A stretch of DNA of 59,453 nt from positions 1 to 59,453 of the forward strand of contig NZ_JAQSEA010000294.1 in the NCBI RefSeq assembly GCF_029946185.1, written 5' to 3'. This DNA is from Prosthecobacter sp. Lineage in GTDB: Bacteria > Verrucomicrobiota > Verrucomicrobiia > Verrucomicrobiales > Verrucomicrobiaceae. Of this stretch, positions 7,147 through 16,343 are shown in pieces; position 1 is the stretch's first letter, and the number at the start of each line of letters is the position of its first letter. The translations under genes were made by a program, and so were the position numbers. The notes under the pieces were generated by a model that had not been told where the DNA came from, did not search any database, and was given only the letters and a program-made list of their open reading frames with translations.

Positions 7147-9678
7147 CTATTGCTTTTGCATCGCCTCCCGCAGGTTCTCCCAAGCACGGCGAAAATCCTG
7201 TTTCATCATGTACAAGGTGGCGATTTCCTGACGGACGTACGCAGGTGCATTGGGGAATGCGGCTACTTTTTCCAGTGTGCGCAGGGCCCCGTCCACATCT
7301 CCCTGGGCCTTCTGTGCTTGGAATAAATCGATGCCGCGTCTGGCATCGGTCGGATTGTAAAGCAGGGCACGCTCCAGCGCAGGGATGTCGGTGGTGGTTC
7401 CGGGAGGAGTGCGAATGATCGAGGGCAGGTAGGGGAAGGCGGTTTGACAGGCTCGCTGGAAATCGGAATTGCGTGCGTAGTGTTCCGCAAGGATGCGCCA
7501 CCCGTCGTCCCGCCATTTGCGGTTGGTTTCCAGCGCGGTGATAAGCGCCTCTTGATTGCCGTATTGATACCACATGCTGAAGAGGTTCTCCCGATGCGAG
7601 GGCTCCAAGCCTTTGAGATCGGGTTGTTGAGCCAGCAAGCTTTTCAAACAGCGGTCGAATTCATCGCGGGTCTGAACACTCCTTAGAAACTCAAATTTTA
7701 ATTCCGAAGTGGTGGCAAGCGTCCAGAGCGGCTCGCGCAGTTCAGGATGCTGATAGGAATAGCCGAGCATAGCGCGGTAATAACCGTAGTCCCCAGAGGC
7801 CGCTTCTGGATAGCGGCGTAGATACTCGCGCCAGGCGACGACTGCATACTGAGGGTGGTAGTCGAGCCAGACGAGTCCTTCTGTGTAACAGGTCACGGCG
7901 TAAGTCGGGTCGACCTCACGCGAACGAGAAAAATCAAGCAAAGCATCCTCCTTCGGCTGGCCGAGGCGAAGACGCAGACATGCCCTTTCGTAGTAGTAGC
8001 GGAAGTCCAGCGGCGTCATTTCAATGGCTTGATCTAAGAGAGGCAGAGCGCCAGCAGGAGAGCCGGAGTCGGCAAGTTTACCTGCCCGGCTTCGCAATGC
8101 TTCCGCGGCGCTCGTTCCCGGCAAAACTGGATGTCCCAGCGCTATGGCCGTCCACGCCGCACCAAGCGCCAGAAGCATGACTCCGCCAAGTCGGAAGACC
8201 AGACGTTGTGGCATGCTGGATGCGTTTGGTAGTCTCCTGGGCCGAATTGCGATTCCCGCCAGCAAGGCCATGAAGAGCGCATAACCGAGACCATGATTGG
8301 GCACATCAACCAGTCCATGGAATGTGCCGAGACCGAACACGATGGCTGCAGCATTGCGCAGGCGACGATCCTGCATGCCGGATTTGCGTTTCCTTTTCTT
8401 GCCATACCAAGGGCCGGTGGACAGAAAAATCCAAAACAGCACCAGCATGGCGGGCAGCACCGTTAGTAATCCGCCTTCAACTAGAAGCCAGAGCCAATCA
8501 CTTTCAGGATGGAGGAAGCGATATGTTGTTGCCGGTAACGTGGAGAATTGGGGGAAAACAGCTTCGAAATTTCCCAGTCCGATGCCTGTCCAAGGGGAAT
8601 CGAGGGTCATCTTGAGACATTCTACAAGCAGGGAGCTACGCTTGTTGTCTGAGACAAAATGTGCAATGCCACCTTCTGAAAGCCGCTTGGAAACATTCCC
8701 ACCGGACAAGATTAGCAAAGTGGAGATGATAAAGATCAGAGAGGTGGAGACGGCCAGTTTCTGAAAGAACCCTCGCCGCAGGGCAATGGTGCCAAACCAA
8801 GCGGTCATGCCAAAAAACAGCAAGATCAGGCCTGCGCGCGAAGTGTTCATGTATAGGCAGATAACGGGCGGGATGAATCCCAGCAAACATGGGATCCATA
8901 AGCGAGACTTACGCCGATGAGCATCAAAGCCGGTCGCAGCACAGAGCACGCAGGTCATGGCGGCGATGCTGCTGATGTGATTGCGATTGGCAAAAGGGCC
9001 AAATGCAAAGCCCCATTCTTTGGTGTTGCGCGGCCACCAGGGAATGCTGATCGACTTGGTTCCCTCTAAAATGGAGACCACGCAAAGCAGGATGCCGCCA
9101 AAGGTGAGGGTCTGGACCATCGCCCGGCGTTGGCGATCTGAAAACCCCCGCGTCAAACACCACGCAAGCCAGGTGCAGCAGACGGCAAAAAAGAACCATG
9201 CCTCCATCGTGACAGCGGCTTGAGGAGTCAGGGTTTTGGACAGATGGATGTCCCAGTCTTCGACCAAGGCCGTTTGCCATGCAGGAGACTTAAACAGCCA
9301 GTTGGCGGGCAGAAACGAGAGCAGCGGGGCCAGCATGGTGCCCAGCAGAGCGAACAATGCTATCGGCGGCAGTTTGCGCCTGGGAGCAAAGAAGATCAGG
9401 ACCAAGGCCAACAGGAGGGTGATGCCCCCTTTGGACCAAGTTTCGCGTCCTGCCCCAAACATGCAGGCAATTATCGGCAGTGCGGCAAAAACATATCCTT
9501 GCCATGCGGGACCCAGGACAACATCACTGCGCACAAGAACCGCTGTGCCGTCTTCGTCAAGGTCGTCTTCCTGTACCTCATCCGTTCGATGGCGTGAACC
9601 CACGTCATCAGTTTCATCCCCGGCAAGCAGCGGAAGCTGTTTCTCTGCCTTTACAGACTGGTCGGACTCCTTTTTCAT
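7147..9678 (-). CDS. O-antigen ligase-family (Wzy_C) membrane protein with TPR-like C-terminus
   Basis: An 843-residue protein. After about 60 polar residues come roughly 12 membrane helices (residues 60-510). The Wzy_C/WaaL signature region includes FGPFANRNHISSI and the large loop with LECLKMTLDSPWTGIGLGNF, typical of polymerases and ligases that join lipid-linked O-antigen or exopolysaccharide units. The last 300 or so residues are soluble and helical, with repeated tetratricopeptide-like patterns (ALPLLDQAIEMTPLDFRYYYERA). It shares a 4-nt ATGA overlap with the upstream WecA-like gene, so the two are translated together and likely act in one polysaccharide pathway. Whether it is a ligase or a polymerase cannot be decided. 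Confidence 0.85.
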   Translation of the reverse strand: MKKESDQSVKAEKQLPLLAGDETDDVGSRHRTDEVQEDDLDEDGTAVLVRSDVVLGPAWQGYVFAALPIIACMFGAGRETWSKGGITLLLALVLIFFAPRRKLPPIALFALLGTMLAPLLSFLPANWLFKSPAWQTALVEDWDIHLSKTLTPQAAVTMEAWFFFAVCCTWLAWCLTRGFSDRQRRAMVQTLTFGGILLCVVSILEGTKSISIPWWPRNTKEWGFAFGPFANRNHISSIAAMTCVLCAATGFDAHRRKSRLWIPCLLGFIPPVICLYMNTSRAGLILLFFGMTAWFGTIALRRGFFQKLAVSTSLIFIISTLLILSGGNVSKRLSEGGIAHFVSDNKRSSLLVECLKMTLDSPWTGIGLGNFEAVFPQFSTLPATTYRFLHPESDWLWLLVEGGLLTVLPAMLVLFWIFLSTGPWYGKKRKRKSGMQDRRLRNAAAIVFGLGTFHGLVDVPNHGLGYALFMALLAGIAIRPRRLPNASSMPQRLVFRLGGVMLLALGAAWTAIALGHPVLPGTSAAEALRSRAGKLADSGSPAGALPLLDQAIEMTPLDFRYYYERACLRLRLGQPKEDALLDFSRSREVDPTYAVTCYTEGLVWLDYHPQYAVVAWREYLRRYPEAASGDYGYYRAMLGYSYQHPELREPLWTLATTSELKFEFLRSVQTRDEFDRCLKSLLAQQPDLKGLEPSHRENLFSMWYQYGNQEALITALETNRKWRDDGWRILAEHYARNSDFQRACQTAFPYLPSIIRTPPGTTTDIPALERALLYNPTDARRGIDLFQAQKAQGDVDGALRTLEKVAAFPNAPAYVRQEIATLYMMKQDFRRAWENLREAMQKQ

Positions 9679-11150
9679 GTCGTGACTGAGCGCTGAATAT
9701 GGGGAGGGGTTGCTGCAGATTCGATTTCAGTGCTGGATGGCAGAGCTTTCCATTTTTCCAGACAGCGTTCGAGTGCAGGCACGAGTACATCAAGTCGGAG
9801 ATGCCATTCCCCTTGTTCGATGTCATCCTGCAGGCGGTGGACAATAAAGCTCCGGCCCCCGCTCAGGGCAAATACTTCAGGCTGGCTGCCATCGCTGGGC
9901 TGCATGCTCAACTCCATTCGTTCCAGTCCATGCTGAAACATGACGGCAAAGCTCTGAAGGTCCGTGCAGCGCTCCACCTCGAAATCTAGGACGCGACCAT
10001 AGGCCCGAAAAAATTCCCGCTGCCTGCGCCGTTCCATGGTTTCGTTGATCTGGGTGCGAAAATTGGACCAACTGCGCACGTATCCCAGATAGCGTGCAGT
10101 GCCCAGTGCCAGCAAAAATAAAAATGCACCCATCATTGGCAACGCGATCCCCTTGATCACCAAGATGCTTAATCCCACCAAGCTGAGTGCCAGACAGACG
10201 GCATACAAGGCAGCCAGTGCTCGCCCTTTGCTGTAACCCAGAAGAATCAACCGATGATGGATGTGTTCGGCGTCCGCGTTGAAGATGGAAACTCCCCGGA
10301 TGGCCCTTCGAATGATGGCAAACAGGGTGTCCAAGATCGGCACCCCGAGGGCAATGATGATGACCAGCAGCGCGCCGATGATGGATCCTTTGTTCGAGGT
10401 GAACAAGGACACCGAGGCGATAAAAAAGCCGATCAAGTATGCTCCGCCATCACCCAAAAAAATCTTGGCTGGTGGGAGGTTAAAAATAAGGAAGCCCGCC
10501 AGTGCGCCCGCCATCGCCAGTGAGACAACCAAGACGTCAGGCTGACCGCTGTAATATCCGAGGAATGCCAGCGTCAGGCTTAAAAACAGTCCGAAACCAC
10601 CCGCCAGTCCATCCATGCCATCAATCAGATTGACGATGTTTGGAATGCTCACGAGCCACAGCAGGGTCAGAGGGAGGCTCCACCATCCCAATGTCAGCGC
10701 ACCTGCGCCGAAAGGGTTGCTGAGAATTTCGATCGACACCCCTAACGAATACAAAATCAACGCCGTGCCGATCTGGCCCACGAGTTTCACCCTGGCTCCC
10801 AGAGGCTTGAGATCATCCACGAAGCCCACGCTGAATATCAAGGCATTGCACACAGCTACAGGTAGCCAGCGGGTCCAGCCAAGTCCGCCAATGTAGCCAG
10901 CCACCAGCGAGGCCAGACCCACGGCTAGGAAAATCGGGGCGCCACCAAGCCGTGAAATCGCCTTCTGATGCAGTTTGCGCCGTGTATCCGGTTCATCCAG
11001 CCCGATTTTTCCATCGCGGTGGAGTATCCACCAAGTTCCAAACGCGGCCACCAGCAGGGCACCGCCAAAATAAACGACCATTTCAAGCCATGAGACATGC
11101 CTCGGAGCCCACGGGCCCATGGCGGTGTCTTGGATGGCAGGGATGAACAT
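9675..11150 (-). CDS. WecA/MraY-like polyprenyl-phosphate sugar-1-phosphate transferase
   Basis: A 491-residue membrane enzyme that would attach a HexNAc-1-phosphate from a UDP-sugar to undecaprenyl phosphate, the first step of envelope polysaccharide synthesis. Visible motifs are the substrate region DEPDTRRKLHQKAISRLGG, VGFVDDLKPLG (Mg-binding Asp pair), NLIDGMDGLAGG, KIFLGDGGAYLIGF and DAEHIHHRLILLGYS (the cytoplasmic His motif of the WecA branch). About 11 membrane helices end near residue 350. A soluble tail of about 140 residues follows that is longer than in WecA (about 367 residues). The gene opens the two-gene unit with the Wzy_C-like gene. Confidence 0.88.
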   Translation of the reverse strand: MFIPAIQDTAMGPWAPRHVSWLEMVVYFGGALLVAAFGTWWILHRDGKIGLDEPDTRRKLHQKAISRLGGAPIFLAVGLASLVAGYIGGLGWTRWLPVAVCNALIFSVGFVDDLKPLGARVKLVGQIGTALILYSLGVSIEILSNPFGAGALTLGWWSLPLTLLWLVSIPNIVNLIDGMDGLAGGFGLFLSLTLAFLGYYSGQPDVLVVSLAMAGALAGFLIFNLPPAKIFLGDGGAYLIGFFIASVSLFTSNKGSIIGALLVIIIALGVPILDTLFAIIRRAIRGVSIFNADAEHIHHRLILLGYSKGRALAALYAVCLALSLVGLSILVIKGIALPMMGAFLFLLALGTARYLGYVRSWSNFRTQINETMERRRQREFFRAYGRVLDFEVERCTDLQSFAVMFQHGLERMELSMQPSDGSQPEVFALSGGRSFIVHRLQDDIEQGEWHLRLDVLVPALERCLEKWKALPSSTEIESAATPPHIQRSVTT

Positions 11151-11208
11151 GCGTTAAATGGGAATGGGGTTGGAACTTGGGGAGCTTAAACGTTGCACAT
11201 TCATGGAG

Positions 11209-11270
11209 CAAGACTTCAGCGTTGAAGAAGTCTTTTGTTGCAAGTTCGAAGAACCGCTTCTTGAACTTTT
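11209..11270 (+). promoter_or_regulatory. two tandem hairpins in the mnmE leader
   Basis: Hairpin 1 pairs AAGACTTC (11210-11217) with GAAGTCTT (11227-11234) and is followed by TT. Hairpin 2 pairs AAGTTC-AAGAA (11242-11252, one bulged G) with TTCTT-GAACTT (11258-11268) and is also followed by Ts. They sit in the 144-bp gap between divergent genes, 25 bp upstream of the mnmE start. They could attenuate mnmE transcription or fold as a leader structure. This is structural evidence only. Confidence 0.45.
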
Positions 11271-11294
11271 GCCGCACCCCTCTCACCATCGCCA

Positions 11295-12638
11295 ATGCTC
11301 AACGACACCATCGCCGCCATTTCCACCGCCTTGGGAGAGGCTGCGATCAGTGTGGTTCGCATTTCCGGCCCGCAGGCGCTGCAAATTGCCTCCCAAGTCG
11401 CCCGATTGCCGGTGAATGTCACGCCACGGCAGGCTCATCTTGTTCCCGCTGTGGACGCGGACGGAGGTGCGCTGGATCATGGACTGCTGCTCTACTTTAA
11501 GGGGCCGGCGAGTTACACGGGCGAAGACATCATCGAATTCCACGGTCATGGGGGTGTTCTCGTCACCCAGCGTGTTTTGGACCGCTGGCTTGCCTGTGGT
11601 GCGCGTGCCGCTGATCCGGGGGAATTCACTCAGCGTGCCTTTTTAAACGGCAAAATGGACCTGACGCAGGCCGAGGCCGTGATGGATTTGATCCATGCGC
11701 AAAGCACGCTCGCGCTCCGTGCAGCCAATGAGCAACTCGGCGGTGCGATAGGTCGTGAAGCTACTGCGATGCAGCAGGAGATCATCCCCGTGCTCGCCCA
11801 TATCGAGGCCTACATTGACTTTCCCGAGGAAGACATCTCGCCCGAAACCGGGGCGGATCTGCTGCGTCGTATCGATGCCGTGCTCGGGCGTGCGCAAAAA
11901 CTCATCGCCACTTCCGAACAGGGCCGAATTTTGCGGCATGGTGCCCGGACGGTCATTTCTGGCTCTCCCAATGTCGGTAAAAGCAGCCTGCTAAATGTCC
12001 TGCTGGGCTTTGAGCGTGCCATCGTCAGCCCCACGGCAGGCACTACCCGCGATACCATTGAGGAGATCATCCAAGTGCACGGCATTCCACTGCGACTTGT
12101 GGATACTGCCGGTCTGCGTGTGGCCGGTGATGACATCGAGCGCGTGGGCATTCAACGCACGGAACGGGAACTGGAACGCGCCGACCTCGTCATTGAAGTC
12201 GTGGATGGCAGCCTGCCAGGTGCGAACGACAGGCTCAATCTATCGCCCGAACTCGCCCGCCGCCGCATTCTCATCCTGAACAAAAGCGATCTCGGTATTC
12301 ACGCCGATTGGAGCAGCGAAGTTGGGGCCATCCCACTCTCATGCCATACCGGTGAAGGGGTCGAGCCGCTGCGTGATGCCATTCGTGCTGTGATAGCCAC
12401 GGCGGGGCCACTCGCTACGGATCACCCCATTGCGATCAATGCGCGGCACAAGGCTGCCTTCGAGCGCAGCGCCGGGTGCCTGCTGGCTGCCAGGGCGGCC
12501 CTCGACGGCAATGAGGCCCCCGAATTCATCGCCCTCGAAATCCGTGAAGCGCTTCAGGCTCTTGGGGACGTGATCGGACAGGTCGATGTCGAGCGCATCC
12601 TCGATGTCATCTTTTCCACGTTCTGCATAGGAAAGTGA
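11295..12638 (+). CDS. mnmE: tRNA uridine-34 carboxymethylaminomethyl-modification GTPase MnmE
   Basis: A 447-residue protein, the normal MnmE length. An N-terminal tetrahydrofolate-binding domain (MLNDTIAAISTALGEAAISVVRISGP) is followed by a helical domain with an inserted G domain: P-loop GSPNVGKSS near 222, TAGTTRD switch I, VDTAG switch II and NKSD near 335. The protein ends in FCIGK, the invariant C-x-G-K C-terminus whose Cys is essential in the family. With MnmG it installs the cmnm5 group on U34 of several tRNAs. mnmG is not in the window. It reads away from the WecA-like gene. Confidence 0.97.
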   Translation: MLNDTIAAISTALGEAAISVVRISGPQALQIASQVARLPVNVTPRQAHLVPAVDADGGALDHGLLLYFKGPASYTGEDIIEFHGHGGVLVTQRVLDRWLACGARAADPGEFTQRAFLNGKMDLTQAEAVMDLIHAQSTLALRAANEQLGGAIGREATAMQQEIIPVLAHIEAYIDFPEEDISPETGADLLRRIDAVLGRAQKLIATSEQGRILRHGARTVISGSPNVGKSSLLNVLLGFERAIVSPTAGTTRDTIEEIIQVHGIPLRLVDTAGLRVAGDDIERVGIQRTERELERADLVIEVVDGSLPGANDRLNLSPELARRRILILNKSDLGIHADWSSEVGAIPLSCHTGEGVEPLRDAIRAVIATAGPLATDHPIAINARHKAAFERSAGCLLAARAALDGNEAPEFIALEIREALQALGDVIGQVDVERILDVIFSTFCIGK

Positions 12639-12665
12639 TCTTGGTGCCGTTTGACTCCTACAACC

Positions 12666-13550
12666 ATGAACCGCCGCCATTTCTGCGCCACCGCGCTTGC
12701 CGCCACTGCTGCCTCCCGTCTCAGCGCCCAGTCCATTGACAAAGCTGCTGCTGATGCTGCCTACGTCATTAAAAACCATGGGATCAAGCACACCGTCATG
12801 GGGTGGTGCTTTAAGCCGATGGACATGATGGTACTCGCCAAGCACTGCAAGGACATCGGTCTCGTTGGCATGGAGGGCATCGACCGCAAATACTACCCCG
12901 ATGTAAAGGCGCTCGGCCTCGACATTTCCCTCGTCGGTTCGCACGGCTTCACCAATGGGCCGTGCAATCCCAAGTTCCGCGACGAGGTCATCACCAAGCT
13001 CAATGACGCCATTGATGTGGCAGCGGATGTGGGCTGCAAAAAGGTCATCACCTTCACCGGCATGAAGTTTGACGGCATGGACCGTGAGCAGGCCATCAAA
13101 GACTGCCTGGACACTTGGAAAGTCGTCCTGCCGCATGCTGAAAAGAAGGGCATCACCCTCGTGCTGGAGCACCTGAACTCACGTGATAGCTCCCACCCGA
13201 TGAAGGGCCACCCCGGTTACTTCGGCGACGATGTGGATTTCTGTATCGATCTTATCAAGCAGGTCGGCAGCCCCAATTTCAAGCTGCTCTTCGACATCTA
13301 CCATGTCAGCATCATGAATGGCGACATCATCCGCCGTCTGCGCCTTCATAAGGACTCCATCGGTCACATCCACACGGCTGGGAATCCGGGGCGTTGTGAA
13401 CTCGACGAGCACCAGGAGATCAACTATCCCGCCGTGATGCAGGCGCTGCTCGAAATCGGCTACCACGACTTCGTTGCTCACGAGTTCATCCCAACATGGG
13501 ATGATCCGATTCTGGCGCTACGGCATGCGGCGATGGTGTGTGATGTTTGA
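12666..13550 (+). CDS. TIM-barrel sugar isomerase/epimerase-like protein (hydroxypyruvate isomerase-like)
   Basis: A 294-residue protein. The ATG at 12666 gives MNRRHFCATALAATAASRLSAQ, a Tat-type signal peptide, which predicts export in folded form. The mature part is an AP-endonuclease-2/xylose-isomerase-like TIM barrel: LVLEHLNSRDSSHPM (metal-binding Glu), LLFDIYHVSIMNGD, IGHIHTAGNPGR (metal ligands) and a final FVAHEFIP. Many Verrucomicrobia and Planctomycetes proteins of this layout are called hydroxypyruvate isomerase, but the substrate is not proven. A TTG at 12651 in frame would place five residues before the signal and is less likely. It starts 27 bp after mnmE. Confidence 0.85.
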   Translation: MNRRHFCATALAATAASRLSAQSIDKAAADAAYVIKNHGIKHTVMGWCFKPMDMMVLAKHCKDIGLVGMEGIDRKYYPDVKALGLDISLVGSHGFTNGPCNPKFRDEVITKLNDAIDVAADVGCKKVITFTGMKFDGMDREQAIKDCLDTWKVVLPHAEKKGITLVLEHLNSRDSSHPMKGHPGYFGDDVDFCIDLIKQVGSPNFKLLFDIYHVSIMNGDIIRRLRLHKDSIGHIHTAGNPGRCELDEHQEINYPAVMQALLEIGYHDFVAHEFIPTWDDPILALRHAAMVCDV

Positions 13551-13594
13551 AGTGGTGTTCTTCGTGTGGGGAGGACCGGCTCAAGCGCAAGCTC

Positions 13595-14524
13595 TCATTC
13601 CTTTACCAAAATCATCTGCTGATTTGACGTCACGGCTCCGAGGGTGAGGGCAACCATGTCGAGAAGTGTGAAGAGAGTGAGGAAGATCACGTTGGTATCG
13701 TTAAGGCGCGTCCAGCGGGGCCAGCCTTGGCGTGACTGCAGAGCACGAGCCGTGCTCATCCAAATGAGCGGCGCAAGCAGGGGGCGCCACTGAGTGACTC
13801 GCATGCCTGTGCGTTCGAACTGGCGGAAGAGTCCTGCCTGGCTAAACAGGTTGAGATGGCGCGGAAAATAGTACCCACCCCACGCGCCCTTGTGAAACCA
13901 ACTGGCGTCATAGCCCTCGGTGTTTGGAGTGCATACGCTCAGCACCCCACCGGACCTCAAACAGCCACGAACCTTCTGTAGGCAGGCTTCCACATCCCAA
14001 AGATGCTCGATCACCTGATTCATCACTACGAGCGAGACGTCATTGGGGAGCGGAGCGCTCTCCAAAGCTGACTCGATCACGGAAATGCCAGCCTTTTCCA
14101 TGCGTTCCCGTTGAATTGCAGAAACGGCAAAGTCGACGCCGCAGAGCCGTGTGTCTGGCCTTTCCTGGCGCATGGCGAGAAGCAGTGAGCCATCACCACA
14201 TCCAAGATCGACAATGCTGCCGCCTTGAGGGACTGCGTGGAGGAGGGGCCGCAGACGGCTGCGCACCACCCTGTCCTTCATTCGCCCCAGCAGGCGAAAT
14301 CCATCAGGCTGATGGGAGGTGTTCAGCGTGTAATAGTCTGCGGGGTAAATCTCCGGTGCAGATTGCAGTGTGGGGCGCGGGTTGAGATAAACATGTCCGC
14401 ACTGGCTGCAGCGCCCAAAATGAAACGCCACGGCTGTGGTTGCGCATTCGTAGTCAATTCCGACGGCCAGCGGGGTAACTTCGTCTGCACCACACAGCAG
14501 GCACTGTGTCTTTTCAGTGGTCAT
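13595..14524 (-). CDS. class I SAM-dependent methyltransferase with N-terminal zinc-ribbon-like motif
   Basis: A 309-residue protein. Residues 9-12 and 39-42 hold two CxxC pairs (CLLCGADE and CSQCGHVYLNPRP), a zinc-ribbon-like start common in sugar and small-molecule methyltransferases. The Rossmann core follows: IVDLGCGDGSLLLAM (SAM loop), CGVDFAVSAI, and NQVIEHLWDVEACLQKVRGCLRSGG. A hydrophobic segment at the C-terminus (LTLFTLLDMVALTLGAV) suggests membrane attachment. It overlaps the desaturase gene by ATGA, so the two are likely co-translated. The substrate is unknown; a lipid or saccharide is plausible given its partner. Confidence 0.85.
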   Translation of the reverse strand: MTTEKTQCLLCGADEVTPLAVGIDYECATTAVAFHFGRCSQCGHVYLNPRPTLQSAPEIYPADYYTLNTSHQPDGFRLLGRMKDRVVRSRLRPLLHAVPQGGSIVDLGCGDGSLLLAMRQERPDTRLCGVDFAVSAIQRERMEKAGISVIESALESAPLPNDVSLVVMNQVIEHLWDVEACLQKVRGCLRSGGVLSVCTPNTEGYDASWFHKGAWGGYYFPRHLNLFSQAGLFRQFERTGMRVTQWRPLLAPLIWMSTARALQSRQGWPRWTRLNDTNVIFLTLFTLLDMVALTLGAVTSNQQMILVKE

Positions 14525-15462
14525 GGGCGGGGGCTCTTCTCAAGTTCCCCGATTTCATGCACCAGCCTCCTGAATGTGTGCAAGTAGCCGTGTGAATTCA
14601 CGTCGTTACTGGCGAAATCGAAACGTTCGGCCAGGAAGCGATGCGTGAAAGCCAGGTCGTAATAGGGCACCTGCGGCAGCCAATGATGTTCGAGATGATG
14701 TCCGTAGCCATAGGGAGCGATGCAGAGATATTCCAGCCATCCCGTCAGCGAAGTGCGGTTCACTTGGATACCCTGAAAACCCGGGTAATGTTCCACGATT
14801 GTGCGCAAGCGATTCAAGCAAATCGCCACGGTCATCAACGGTGCCACCCAGAGGAGCAGCCAAGCGTACCACTTTCCAGTCACTCCAAAAAGGAGAAGCC
14901 AAAGGAGGAACTGCACGAGCAAAAAAAAAGGCAGGGCGTAGGTGGGATTGTTCATTCCCAGTTTTCCACTGCCAGCGCACACCTGACGTTTGAAAAACTT
15001 CTGAATGGCGCTGATGCCTGAGCAATCAATTAAAAAGCACCTGATCAAATGCTGCCTTGTCGGATATTCACCGTAGAGCTCGAAGTATGGATCTGTCGTT
15101 TCGCCTGAACAGCGGTGGTGCTCGAAGTGGGGTGTGCGATACCCTTGCACGGTGTTGAAAATGGGAAGGCATACCAACGCATCACACCAAAGATCGCTGG
15201 CTTTCTTGTTGTGATGGAAAAAGTAATGGCTGCCCTCGTGCATGAGTAGTCCGAGAGCATTCTGAGTGAAGCCGATGACCAAGGCCGCGAGCAGCCAGAA
15301 AAAAACCGAATGCGGCCAGCGCACCAGGAGGAGGCATGCCAGCACAAACGGCATCACGGTGAGTACCCAGGTGCGGAGGAACAGCGGAAAGGGATCTCTC
15401 TTGCGCAGTGAAAGGGCAGTCATCAGTTCCTCTCGGAAAGGTGTGAGTGCTTCCATGTTCAT
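14521..15462 (-). CDS. fatty acid desaturase-family membrane protein
   Basis: A 313-residue protein with the three histidine boxes of the membrane di-iron desaturase/hydroxylase family: HEGSH near residue 74, HFEHH near 111 and HHLEHH near 254. Four or more membrane helices lie between them (about 30-70 and 170-215). The family uses O2 and an electron donor to desaturate or hydroxylate acyl chains, carotenoids or sterol-like lipids. No ferredoxin or cytochrome partner is adjacent. It is the first gene of a pair with the methyltransferase. Confidence 0.88.
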   Translation of the reverse strand: MNMEALTPFREELMTALSLRKRDPFPLFLRTWVLTVMPFVLACLLLVRWPHSVFFWLLAALVIGFTQNALGLLMHEGSHYFFHHNKKASDLWCDALVCLPIFNTVQGYRTPHFEHHRCSGETTDPYFELYGEYPTRQHLIRCFLIDCSGISAIQKFFKRQVCAGSGKLGMNNPTYALPFFLLVQFLLWLLLFGVTGKWYAWLLLWVAPLMTVAICLNRLRTIVEHYPGFQGIQVNRTSLTGWLEYLCIAPYGYGHHLEHHWLPQVPYYDLAFTHRFLAERFDFASNDVNSHGYLHTFRRLVHEIGELEKSPRP

Positions 15463-15571
15463 GGGGAATTCAAGATCATTATTTCGCTGAGCCTAAGCGA
15501 TTACCGCTCAGTGAAAGGCGAGGATTGTCACAAAATGAAGGCCCTTTCGTCTATCCTTGGTCAGGGGGAAC

Positions 15572-15604
15572 AAAAAAACCCCGCCGAGTGAACTCGGCAG
15601 GGTT
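15572..15604 (-). terminator. rho-independent terminator of the pdxJ-rpmF operon
   Basis: On the minus strand a 12-bp stem (AACCCTGCCGAG with CTCGGCGGGGTT, one G-T pair) with a 4-nt loop is followed by seven Ts. It lies 26 bp past the rpmF stop. Confidence 0.92.
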
Positions 15605-15629
15605 GGAAAATAGATTAACGAGAGGGGGA

Positions 15630-15818
15630 TCAGGCTTCGCCAGCGACTTTGCTGATCACCTGACGACCGCGGTAGTAACCGCAGGAGGGGCAGGCGACAT
15701 GGCCGGGGACGGAGGTGCCACATTCTGGGCAGCTCTTGAGGGTGGGTGCCTTCCAGCGGTTTGCGCCTTGACGCATGCGTTGGCGGCTCTTGGATTGTCT
15801 GCGCTTCGGATTGGCCAT
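15630..15818 (-). CDS. rpmF: 50S ribosomal protein L32
   Basis: A 62-residue basic protein with the L32 pattern: start MANPKRRQSKSRQRMRQ, then two CxxC pairs (CPECG and CPSCGYYRGR) forming the zinc ribbon of the C+ type. It is a component of the large ribosomal subunit. It is the last gene of the leftward operon, 27 bp after the DUF177 gene, the standard yceD-rpmF pairing. Confidence 0.98.
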   Translation of the reverse strand: MANPKRRQSKSRQRMRQGANRWKAPTLKSCPECGTSVPGHVACPSCGYYRGRQVISKVAGEA

Positions 15819-15845
15819 GAGAGTATCGAGGTGAGGTCTGTTCTT

Positions 15846-16325
15846 CTAGTTTAACTTGTTCAAAGCTTCCCACACACCCGGACCCGCACTTTGAGGCTCG
15901 TCGGGCGCTGTTTCCAGTGCCGGTTCAAACCTGCCTTCGGCGGGACACTGACGGGGGCGGACATTGCCGTCCTCACAGCGTGGGTAGCTCGGAAGGGTGA
16001 GCAGAGTATCTTCCCTGATGGTATCCGTCAAGTTGATCGTGTCATCCTTTGCAATCTCGATCTCGGATTGGTAATCGGTCACTTCGACATGGTAGTCGAA
16101 GCGTTCCAAGCAGGCACCGCACTCCAAGCTGAAAGTGGCCTCCAACTTGCCGCTGATGAGGAGTTCCTTGCCGTCACGCTCCACGTGAAGGTCGTACTTC
16201 AGTGGGGAGATGGCCTGGACCGGGTCTTTGGCGTCGAGTGCAAAGAAAGCGGGGATTTCCTGTCCGGTGAGGTCATTGCCTCCTTCGGGCAGGGAACGTA
16301 GATCAATAAAAAAGGGACGGTGCAT
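15846..16325 (-). CDS. DUF177/YceD-family protein
   Basis: A 159-residue protein. It shows the YceD/DUF177 features: central LECGACLERFDYHVEV segment with the CxxC pair, and a second Cys-containing stretch (YPRCEDGNVRPRQCP) near residue 120. Its position immediately before rpmF is conserved across bacteria. The family has been linked to 23S rRNA accumulation, in plants and E. coli, but the biochemical role is not settled. It ends 27 bp before rpmF and starts 18 bp after coaD. Confidence 0.9.
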   Translation of the reverse strand: MHRPFFIDLRSLPEGGNDLTGQEIPAFFALDAKDPVQAISPLKYDLHVERDGKELLISGKLEATFSLECGACLERFDYHVEVTDYQSEIEIAKDDTINLTDTIREDTLLTLPSYPRCEDGNVRPRQCPAEGRFEPALETAPDEPQSAGPGVWEALNKLN

Positions 16326-16343
16326 AGGGGGAAGGTGTGAAAT

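Noticed and set aside
11083-11295. 70-residue frame in the gap left of mnmE
   Set aside because: It overlaps the two hairpins and the start of the WecA-like gene, and its sequence is not protein-like.
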